From Isoetes engelmannii (lineage: Eukaryota; Streptophyta; Lycopodiopsida; Isoetales; Isoetaceae): a DNA stretch of 22,484 nucleotides. The stretch's first letter is position 1. Each line of letters starts with the position of its first letter. The position numbers were made by a program, and so were the translations under genes. The notes beneath the pieces are model-generated. The model had not been told where the DNA came from. It saw only the letters and a program-made list of their open reading frames with translations, and ran no database searches. Shown piece after piece: positions 8,610-17,266 of the stretch. Location: NCBI GenBank assembly GCA_011763485.2, contig JAANSK020257718.1:1-22484 (forward strand). Reading direction: 5' to 3'.

Positions 8610-9006
8610 CGGAGTTCTCCTTTGTGGAAACTTCTCGGCAGTGCGCCACTCACGGCTCTGCTGCCTCTGGGAAGTTTCCACGACGTAAAACTCCTCCATG
8701 TGTCATTTTCCTAATACCAAGCTTTGGAGGGCCTTCCACAATCCATTTGTTTCATATGTGGGCCATCGGTAGGCACGCAGCTTTAACAATGAAGCTTAAT
8801 AGGAGGGACGAATCGACAAGTCTACTTTGGATGCTGCTCGTGGCGGCGGGAAGTTTCCACAAACGAAACTCCTCCATGTGTCGATTTCCTAATACTAAGC
8901 TCTGGAGGGCCTTCCACAATCCATTTGTTTCAAATGTGGGCCATCGGTGGGCACACACCTTAACAATGCAACTCAATAGGAGGGATGAATCCACAAGTCT
9001 ACCTTT
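8610..9006. repeat. Two-copy tandem repeat (period about 179 bp) with an inverted arm
   Basis: Copy 1 (about 8671-8828) and copy 2 (about 8850-9006) share GAAGTTTCCAC, ACTCCTCCATGTGTC, GGAGGGCCTTCCACAATCCA, GTGGGCCATCGGT and AATAGGAGGGA, at roughly 85-90% by eye. Upstream at 8610-8633 lies GGAGTTCTCCTTTGTGGAAA, the near-complement of the start of copy 2 (8850-8873). The inverted arm suggests a MITE-like or foldback origin, but target-site duplications were not identified. A 150-residue plus-strand frame (8558-9010) crosses both copies and simply reflects the repeat. Confidence 0.7.
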
Positions 9007-9010
9007 CTAG

Positions 9011-9356
9011 AAGCATGCTTATAATTTTTATGCCAATGCACAATGAAGAATTCTTCTTCCATCAATTAGCACTCTGCTGGGAGGTGGATTTACGGGCTTT
9101 TTATCCTTCTGGAAGTAGTCAGATCGAGCTTGTTATATTGTCTGCTTGACATCCAACATTTATTATCAGTTCATTATTTGATAGAAACGCTGCCATAAAC
9201 ATGAAATGAGCACGCACTGCCAAACTACAACACCTGATGCAGGGATCAACTTATTCGGGTAGACCCTGCTTTTTTTTTTCTAAGGGCATATTTTTAGTTG
9301 TCCTTTCTCAGGTAGGTTAAAATTTTATCACCCCTTTTTTTTTCATGGTACAATCA
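9011..9356. other. Spacer, no gene seen
   Basis: AT-rich, with T homopolymers near 9270 and 9332. Nothing recognised. Confidence 0.45.
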
Positions 9357-9541
9357 GGCCTCGAATTTAGATTTTTAATCAGCCAACAATCCGCTCTTTA
9401 TTTGTACTTACCGGATTTTTGTGAAGAAAACCTCTAGCTTGCCGGATTTTACATTTATGAAATTTTGATCAAAAATTTGTCATCATCTTCTTTATTTATC
9501 ATATCGGAGTTTAAAACTTTACCCCAATTTCGACCCTTCGA
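9357..9541. repeat. Dispersed repeat family, copy 1
   Basis: GGCCTCGAATTTAGATTTTT, TTATTTGTACTTACCGGATT, GTGAAGAAAACCTCTA and CCAATTTCGACCC match the copy at 14770-14991 in the same order and orientation. The repeats flank the DENR gene. No coding capacity is seen. It may be the end of a longer DNA transposon or retroelement. Confidence 0.7.
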
Positions 9542-10731
9542 TACAATGTAAACTGCCCTTATTTACTATAAGATTTAGTATAAAACATCTATCTATAAAA
9601 GCATACATTTATAGAAAAAAATAAAGTAGTTCTTATTTTAAAACGTAGCAGTTTATATTTGTAGACATCATCATAGCTTATATTCAAGTAAAAATTAGAG
9701 TATTACATAAGATAAGGTAACTCTCGAAGAACAAACTACCAAACAACTTTTACAATTCTCCAATATGTCTCTTCTTCGCATTCATCCATTCCTTGTAAAT
9801 AGAAGACCAATCAACTTCTTCTATGTTCTTCGGCCCATTTAATAACATAAACATAAAATAATATATATGATAATACTAAATATAATAACTAATGTAATAA
9901 TGATTGACTTTAATAGAATTTAAGGGTTTTTTTAATCCTTGCCCTTATATTTTTAAGGTTGACTATTTTTTTGCGCTTTCAAGGGGAAGGGCATTTTTTT
10001 CATGCCACCCTTATATATATTTACAAGAATTTATTGCGTGGCTTTTGCCACCGCAAATGTGTCATTCTTAGTGGAAGCAAAAATCTTACTTGTTGATTTA
10101 TGGAGCACATTGCTTCCTAAAGATTCTATGTTCATCACGTGACATATGTGCAGGATGACAAAAAATATGCACCCAAAACTTATCTTATGGTTGTTCAAGT
10201 AGACTCCATGGATGACCTTAGACATGTCATCTATACAAATTTTTTGGTTCCGTGTAGGGCTCTTTGAATCCACCTAGTATATTCTAAACCCACCTAACGT
10301 ATGTATCAATGGTCGAAAGCTTAGCACAACAATCATGAGCAAAATATATCAAAAAACAATGTAGATAAGCAAAATTACACCAAAGGCAATGTAGCAGGCA
10401 ATCGCATATGCAAGCAAAGCTATTTTCTTAGAAATGGGGATCCAGCATTCGTTCCTTCCAGAATAAACTGTGTTAAGTAACAATGATATGGCAAGTCGGT
10501 GGAAAATGAACCAAAAAAAAAGAAAAAAAAGAAAGAAAAAAGGTGCAAGAGATTGGACCATTTGACGGTGAAGACAAAAAGCATGAATCTTTATATCATA
10601 GGGCACAGCAGCTGGGTTCACTCCGGTTTTGCAATTACACATTGAATCAAGGCGAATCTAATTGAATTCAGTGGAATAACTGGAGTTACGTGAACGCTTG
10701 AACTCTCGAGATAGCTGCAATTATCAGAGGT
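9542..10731. other. AT-rich spacer, no gene resolved
   Basis: Contains long AT stretches and an 80-residue minus-strand frame at 10031-10273 with no recognised motif. No RNA gene is visible. Confidence 0.45.
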
Positions 10732-10866
10732 TTTAATTCTCCAGTTTTGATCCGGATTGCATTTAATTCTGTGGGTTTGATCTGGATATCAGAGATTTTA
10801 ATTCTCTAGGTTTGATCCGGATTGCAAAGCTTTTGATTCTTTGGGTGTGATTCGGATAGAAAAACT
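10732..10866. repeat. Four-unit tandem repeat, about 30-35 bp each
   Basis: Units begin TTTAATTCT or TTTGATTCT at 10732, 10762, 10797 and 10832 and continue with a GGTTTGATCCGGAT-like core. The first two and last two units also form a higher-order period of 65 bp (ATCAGAG at 10723 and 10788). Confidence 0.75.
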
Positions 10867-10974
10867 GTGACGAATTGCAAGAAGCTAGTTTGAAGCAAAG
10901 AAGCCTTACTGTTGAGGAGAAAAGAGCATATTCAATTAGTGTTGTTTAAAAGAATTGCGAAGGTATAAACACCA

Positions 10975-11012
10975 AAGAAACATGATCAACAATAAGAAAC
11001 ATGATCAACAAT
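10975..11012. repeat. Perfect 19-bp tandem duplication
   Basis: AAGAAACATGATCAACAAT occurs twice in direct succession with no mismatch, which suggests a recent slippage event. Confidence 0.9.
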
Positions 11013-11180
11013 AATTTCCTGGCGGAGAAAAAAACACGCAAGGGCGAATAGCACCACACGACACGACGCGTGGCAATCTCTTAACAAAAACAAACTTTCT
11101 ATAACAACTTATTTTTAAGGTGCCCCCTTAACGGCCTTATCTCAATTATATATTAGAGATAATGTAATGGCTATAATTTT

Positions 11181-11209
11181 TTCCCCCTTCTTTTGCAGAG
11201 AAGGGGGAA
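11181..11209. repeat. Perfect 11-bp hairpin
   Basis: TTCCCCCTTCT and its exact complement AGAAGGGGGAA flank a 7-base loop. It lies about 310 bp beyond the DENR stop codon, in the 3' flank or possibly the 3' UTR. Confidence 0.85.
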
Positions 11210-11521
11210 GGGACCTATTTAAGGGTGGGCAGGCCATGAAAGTTGAACACTGACTTGATGTCTCAGAATTCAGAACAACTGTTACACCACTAGACCATCC
11301 TTAAACAACCTTTAAATACACTAGAAATCGTGTCAAAAAGATTGTATTGATAAGAGGCAGCATGTTTATAAGTTTTTCCCAAAAAAGTCCATGAGATATC
11401 TGACACCATTAATACACTGTAGCTCTCACCATTTCGCTATCTGCAATATCGTATGGAAGACAAACAAATAAACTGCAGAAACACAAACAGGAACCAGATC
11501 ATCCTAGAAGGTTTTCTGCTG

Positions 11522-14500
11522 CTACATTGCAGGAACCTTCTTTCCGTCTTCGATAAAATATACAGCAGAATCTGGCACCTAAACATATAAACACAGACAA
11601 TTGTGAAATCAAACTGCAATGGAATAGAAAACAATGCTCAACAACAAAGTGACATCGCCTTTTTTTTTTTTAATTTGGTATATCTTATTTTTCTTTTTCT
11701 GGGGGTTTATATTCAACTTGAGCGCACTCCTTTCTTCATGGGGTATCTTGATACCAGATTTTGTGCAACGCATAATCTGACTTTTAGTTAGCTACGAGTA
11801 GCCAATGCTATACAAAATTGCCATTTGAAAAATAGCCTCCAGTCTAGTTATTCTGGAGGAAATGCATCTAACATAAAACACACACAAAAGCATTATGAAC
11901 AAGATGTTAAAAACTTTTCAAGGGAAAAAAAAATCAATTGCATAACGAAGCAGGAGGATGTATCGTCAAAAGCCACGAGATGTAAAAAGCTAATCATGGA
12001 CATTTACACCTGTAAACACCATCTGCATCATCGTCTTGCACCACAAAGAACCGTGGACTTAAAAGGCAATCAAAAAATACCAACGTATCTCTCCCGAGAC
12101 ATTTCAAAACGTTTGGTTGAAAATTCCTAAACACTACAAAGATGTGCCGTACAAGAGATAACTCATCACATAACCAGACACCATTGAAAGCAAGGTAAAA
12201 AAGCAACAATATAATAGGAAAGAGAAGTTCCCCCAATCTCAAATATCCAGCCAACCTTCCCGCAGCTTCACTAGTGCACGTGGCATTGTACACTAGCTCT
12301 TTGAAGAGCTTTCAGTCCGGAACTTCTGTTGTTCAAAGCTACTAAGCCGTTTTCTCTCAAAAAACTGGGATGTGTTACGGTAGTGGCTCTTCTGTGAATC
12401 TGCAGAAAACCAGTCATCTTCCTCACAGTTGGATGAGGATGAGAAAAGGCACTAAATTGCATAGATTATATCTTCACATGCATGTTCATATAGGCTACAT
12501 AGTCCCTGATACACCATTACCTTAGACTTCCTCTAAGCATTAAACCACTATCTTGTTTCTTTTAAACATTGGAGTCAGGGACATATGCTTCAATCTACGA
12601 AAGACAAGGGCTCCTACGGTGCTGCTTAAGTATTCTAACTCGTTGAATCGAGTAAGAAAATGTGATAAGGAATGGCATCAAACTCATTGTTGAGCATTGA
12701 GCAAGAAAATGTTATAAGGAATATCATCAATAAAGAGAACTTTTCGGATGAAGTTCAGAAGCATAAGCAACCCCCAGCACCTTCACACGTGCTCCCTTCC
12801 AAACACATTCTTTTAACTTTAGTTTTCTTTAACATTCAAGCACTAAGATTGCAGATTGTAATGTCTTGAACAGTTTTCAACTTGGTTAACTAAAAGATCA
12901 CCCTTTACTTGGGTTTAGCATGTTTACAAAAGCATAAACTATCAAAATTCTTGAAAACTGACACATCCGTCTATCTCAATGAAAGATGGACAGGGGCAAT
13001 GGAGATCATCAAAGAATGAGAAAGGTATCCACGTAAAAGCCTCCTTGTTCCCATCCCTACAGGAAAGGAGCAGTGTAAACAACTGTTGTTTACAAAATAG
13101 TTTTTGCATGTTCCTCATAAGCACTACAGATACAGTAACATCCAAATGTAGAAACATGTTTCTATCCATTAGCATCTGTATTGGCAATCTTGCTGCTAAT
13201 GTCGATTCACATGTGTTGGACAGCACTCCAGCAGTACCAAAAGATACGTTTCCCTCACATCATCACCGTCCAGGGGATTGGATACTGTTGTTCAATTTCA
13301 GTTTTAAGAAACATATGAATGCCATTCATACACAGGGCTTCAACTTTAACCATCTATAGACCAATCAGAAAATCATAACGGAACTGACTAACTTAAAAAA
13401 CTACACCAAACCAGGACAAAAGAATCACTTCAGAACTCACCTCTTTCCACGTTTCTGTGATGAAATCTACAATATCCATCATGATATCCCCTTGCACCTC
13501 TATCTGCTCCTTCTCAGTAGGACCCTAAGAAATAAGAAATAACGAAAAAATAATCCGATTCAGCGATCCCATGTCTTTTAGTTTTATTAGGTATTACTTA
13601 TAGCATGCTACATGCATGCTAACTCAAATTTCCCTTAACTCAACATCAGCAGCAGAACACTCACTTTGACAACTGAGGCTCCACTAGCAAATTTCTTTCC
13701 CAACTTCTTGGAAGCATCATTAAGCCTGATTCCTAATTGGATGCAAAAAGAGCTCTGGTTAAAAAGGAACATGCAAAGTGCAAGCACAATAAGTATACCA
13801 AACATATCAAGCCCTTTGATTATTGTGAGACATTTTCGCTTATTACGGACCACTTTCTCTACAACAATTTCAGGTTTTTCCTGCAGGTAAAACATGAAAT
13901 GGAGTTGGATGCTAAAATTAGACATTTCTTATGGAAAACGATCTTACCTTCCTTTTCACTTTGCCCCCAGGCAATCTTTTGATCTCTTCCTGCTTTTCGT
14001 GGCCACTCCCTGAGGGCACAACAGACCACCGAGTAAGAATGGCATTATTAGTATTGCAGTCTTCAATAATATTGAGAGATACCTTGGCCTGTAGACGAAT
14101 CCCCTTTCCCACCAGATATTTCTAAGCTATCGAGCTGTTCTGCTGCCTTCTCCGCCTCTGTATGCAAGAAAATTTAATAAGCAGAATGCATAGACAAAAA
14201 GCTAGCACTTGTAAAAAGCTACCTTTCAGTAAATCTGGATACAACTCTGGCGCATTTTGAATTAACCATGGTTTGCAGTTTACAAACTCGGGCCCAAATT
14301 CGCAATATTCAGCTGGCAAGCTACACACTGAGATGTTTTTCACTTGTTATTAACCGATATAACAAAAGCATCACGACTTAACCAACTATAGTATCGATTT
14401 CTCGAGATGCAACGACATATCTTTCTTAACATTATTAGACTCAGATTCAGAAATACTGTAAGGAGCTCTAAGAGGGTGGCAACATATACTGCTCGCATCT

Positions 14501-14569
14501 AGTGAGTCCGAGAGAAAAGAATGGACCTGAACAATATAGAACCTTCACTGGCTGCAATCTCTGGGCCAT
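11522..14569 (-). CDS. DENR: DENR/DRP1, density-regulated protein (MCTS1 partner), complete, 8 coding exons
   Basis: DENR pairs with MCTS1 (MCT-1) on the 40S subunit in the cytosol and promotes removal of deacylated tRNA, ribosome recycling and reinitiation after short upstream ORFs. Coding exons: 14569-14527, 14327-14223, 14157-14083, 14009-13948, 13880-13799, 13732-13665, 13524-13441, 11578-11522. All introns are GT-AG and the phases agree (1,1,1,0,1,0,0). The total is 192 codons, or 191 aa, close to known DENR length. Residues 13-32 hold the zinc-site cysteines (C13, C16, C23, C32) in VLYCSVCSLPAEYCEFGPEF. Residues about 82-95 hold the basic RLPGGKVKRK segment. The SUI1/eIF1-like domain follows (about 96-187): EKVVRNKRKC, LGKKFASGASVVKGPTEKEQ, IEVQGDIMMDIVDFITETW and YFIEDGKKVPAM at the end. 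The start chosen is the only ATG that reads into VLYC. The acceptor at 14328 is used because it keeps VCSLPAEY in frame. No key residue is missing, so the gene looks functional. Confidence 0.96.
11579..13440 (-). other. DENR intron 7 (1.86 kb)
   Basis: By far the longest intron of the gene, between the exon ending TETWKE and the final exon VPDSAVYF. It contains a 49-bp-period duplication (12648-12731). It also has two exon-like minus-strand stretches with good acceptors: GW EQGGFY-type after 13062, and a 32-codon frame (12404-12306) ending SSFEQQKFRTESSSKS. Both would stay in phase with exon 7, so alternative 3' ends are conceivable. The plus-strand frame at 12979-13359 has no recognised motif. 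Confidence 0.6.
12648..12731. repeat. Degenerate tandem duplication, 49-bp period
   Basis: GAGTAAGAAAATGTGATAAG (12650) and GAGCAAGAAAATGTTATAAG (12699) both continue GGAATRKCATCAA. Both lie within DENR intron 7. Confidence 0.7.
13601..13621. repeat. 8-bp inverted repeat with RY motif in DENR intron 6
   Basis: TAGCATGC and GCATGCTA flank five bases, and CATGCATG is present. CATGCA is the plant RY/B3-binding motif, but an intronic copy may be chance. Confidence 0.6.
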
Positions 14570-14770
14570 TCGTGGAGAAGCGAGTAACCTGCGCGCTGAA
14601 CCCTACTCGTCACGGCGCCGCCATCAGATAGCGGCGCCGCCTGAATACATAGGTCAAAATCCTACACCTATCTAACGGCTAGGATCCAACCTGATTGCTT
14701 CATATCGTATCATACATAAATTAGTATCATACATAAATTAGTAATGGTGCCCAACGTTGCTGGGCTATCC
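14570..14770 (-). promoter_or_regulatory. DENR 5' flank / probable 5' UTR with GC-rich hairpin
   Basis: A perfect 9-bp inverted repeat, CGGCGCCGC (14613-14621) and GCGGCGCCG (14631-14639) with a 9-base spacer, sits 44-70 bases upstream of the DENR ATG. If transcribed, it would form a stable hairpin in the leader. A strong TATA box was not found. A perfect 17-bp tandem duplication (14707-14740) lies further upstream. The transcription start is not known. Confidence 0.5.
14707..14740. repeat. Perfect 17-bp tandem duplication
   Basis: GTATCATACATAAATTA occurs twice without mismatch upstream of DENR. Confidence 0.9.
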
Positions 14771-14991
14771 GGCCTCGAATTTAGATTTTTAATCAACCAG
14801 CAAAAATGCCGCCGTTTATTTGTATTTGCCGGACTTTTGTGAAAAGAACCTCTAATTTGTCGGATTTTACATTAATTTTATAAAATTTCTATCGAAAAAT
14901 TGCCGGCATTTGCTTTATCTAATCGGATTTTAACAACTTTAATCGGAAATTCTGGTTAGGAACCCCCCCCCCCTCCAATTTCGACCCCTGT
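14770..14991. repeat. Dispersed repeat family, copy 2
   Basis: Matches 9357-9541 in order and orientation (GGCCTCGAATTTAGATTTTT, TTATTTGTATTTGCCGGACT, CCAATTTCGACCCC). A C10 run occurs just before the end. It lies about 200 bp upstream of the DENR start codon. Confidence 0.7.
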
Positions 14992-15009
14992 GGGCTATAA
15001 GAGGTTTTT

Positions 15010-15400
15010 GTGCATTCGATGTCGTTTCCATTTCCTTTGCTATTTGCTCTACCGTGCATTTCCTTTTTCCTCAATTTTCCTCTCCCCTCCCCTCCCATTC
15101 CCTTCCCTTCCCCCTTCTATTTTCTTGTTCCCCTTTTTTCGATGGCATTTTTCTTTTTCCATTTCATCTTTTCCCCACCCTTTCTCTTTTCCATTTTTTC
15201 CTTCTCTTCCCCTTTCCCTTTCCCTTTCCTTTTCCCTTTCCCATTTTTCCTTTTCCCTTTTGCTCGACCCCTTTACGCTTTTCCCATTTTCCCTTCCCTT
15301 TTCCTCCTTTTCCCTTTTGTCGTTTTCCCTTTTGCCCTTTTTCCTCGCCCCCTTTGCGCTTCCCCTTTTCCCGTTCCCTTTTCCTCCTGTTCCCACTTCA
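15010..15400. repeat. Polypyrimidine (CT-rich) tract, about 390 bp
   Basis: The plus strand is almost entirely C and T, built from imperfect TTCCC, CCCTTTT and TTTTCC units. All three forward frames are open only because C/T codons cannot form stops. Such tracts can form triplex (H-DNA). Nothing suggests protein coding. Confidence 0.85.
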
Positions 15401-16940
15401 CAACACTAGTACACTCACCTCACTTCATTTGCTCGCTCTCATCCTATTGACCTTCAACCCGACTTTAAAGGTCAACCACAAGGAGCCAACCTGACATTAG
15501 GCTCAGTTTGGGGTTAGAACCTCCATATTACTTAAGGTGATCAGTATGCTCCCAGGAAAATTTCAAGAAACTATCTCTATAATTTAAATTTTTATCTCTT
15601 TCCCATTTCTTAAAAATGGAACCTCCACTTAGACCGATGTAGCAGACAGATATGGATTGATTTTCAAGGTCAAATGATTGAGACTTGCAAAGAAAAGTTG
15701 TAGGAACCCAATGAAACAATTTGTGACCAAGTCAGAGCTCAGATCTGAGAGATATTCGAGCTCAATGTTAAGTAAAAAATTGGCCAGCAAAAGTCAAAGT
15801 GCAAAATAGAGCTCATAATTTTGCTTTTGGAGTTGCTGGTAGTTTTTTCGAGAAATTTAAAAGCCAGTAGGTGTAAAAAGGTCTGCAATGGTGTGGCAAG
15901 TGATTATAGTTAGATTTAGAGCGTGAAAAATAGAATTTGTTCTCGATTTTGCAAAATTACAGTCAAGAAGAACAAAAACCAGGGCAAATTTGCAACTTGA
16001 ACTTGGATTGGTATTTTTTGGGTTTTTCAAAACACATAGGTCTAAAATATTGCAAGTAGTGATTGCAACTCGTTAAAAGATAATATGAAACAAATGAAAT
16101 TTTTCTGCAGAATTTTGTGTTGAAAAAGTGCAAGAACTTGTATCAAAATCGAATTTTCAAACTTGACAATCAATTTTCACTGAAATGAAGATACAAATAT
16201 CATGATAATGACAAATAAGGATTAATACTTCAGAAGTGATAAAAAGTCAATCACAGGTCATCAAATAATTTCAGACGCAAATTTCAACTAGATCTTTGCA
16301 AATCCAGCGGAGGAGAGGTTAGTGACTTCAAGAACTCTTCAGATCATGCTCATCATTGGTCAATGAAGTGTTTGAATGCTTCTGGGCCTTCAAACTTGTT
16401 GTAAATCATTCCCCTATATTTATTCTTAGTTTTTTCGGTTCCTTGATCTTAGGCTCTAAAAATGGGTTTGTTGGATTTTTGGTGAGTGGGAATCCAATAA
16501 TATAAAGGTTTCGGGAGTCATGGCACTGATTTTGGCATGATTCGATCATGGTTTCAGGATTTTAGGGTTCGAGCCAGTATTTTTCCAGGAAGAGCCCGAG
16601 TATTCGCGTTTTTTGCGCACGCGTGTTTCTGCCATATACTAGTATTTGGGCATTTTTCAATAATTAACAAGGTCTTAAGAGCCATATATAGAGATACTTA
16701 ATAACTTTAATGGTCTTGGACCATCGAAAAAAAACAAGGGCAATCAATTTAAAGGCCTTGAGATGAATCCGATCCATAGCTCGACTTTGGTTAGAGTTCA
16801 CCCTAGTAAGCCATGGGGGCAAGTTGGACTTCAAGGATATAGCTTGTGTATGACTATTTTCGACATATAAACAAATTTGGAGAGTCCAAAGATTTAACTT
16901 GTAGGGTCATTATTTAGGATATCAAAGGACCACAATCTAC
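15401..16940. other. Long spacer, no gene recognised
   Basis: About 1.5 kb with frequent stops on both strands and no motif recognised. The texture (long A/T-rich non-coding prose without microsatellites) is like the untranslated or LTR part of a large retroelement, but no border could be found, so no element is claimed. Confidence 0.4.
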
Positions 16941-17266
16941 AATATTTGGAGCTAATATCACAAAAAATGGTTCGTCGCCTAAAACGTATATTTATACGAC
17001 TTTTTCACAATGGTTTTTATATGATTTGGGGGACGTATTCAGCTATTGGTATATACTGTGTATTTATAGAGCGCACGCACCATTTTCTCCTGTCTAGCAA
17101 TTTTTCTCTATGGTTAACCTACGTATGTATTTTTTTTTTTGTATATTCTTGCGTATTTTTCCTCTGCTTCACATGCACATATCGACACTCCCTAGTTTAG
17201 GGTTTCGCTTTGCCATCGTCCTAGTTTCAAAGGGCCAGTAGCCGGATCTGGCCCTGATTAGTTTGC
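16941..17266 (+). promoter_or_regulatory. Probable promoter and 5' UTR of the gene at 17267
   Basis: TATTTATAG at 17061-17069 is a plausible TATA box. A telo-box in reverse orientation, TTTAGGGTTT, lies at 17196-17205, about 60 bp before the ATG. This is a common arrangement in plant genes. Confidence 0.4.

Noticed and set aside
8558-9010. 150-residue plus-strand frame
   Set aside because: It crosses two copies of a non-coding tandem repeat, and the opposite strand is also open.
10031-10273. 80-residue minus-strand frame, considered as a Copia remnant
   Set aside because: No integrase, RT or gag motif could be recognised.
10975-11012. Short direct repeats considered as a CRISPR array
   Set aside because: Two head-to-tail units with no spacers, in a plant genome.
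12979-13359. 126-residue plus-strand frame
   Set aside because: It lies antisense in DENR intron 7, has no recognised motif and no splice or promoter support.
15010-15494. Three overlapping 115-146 residue frames rich in Phe, Pro, Ser and Leu
   Set aside because: They are open only because the strand is nearly all C and T. There is no protein signal.
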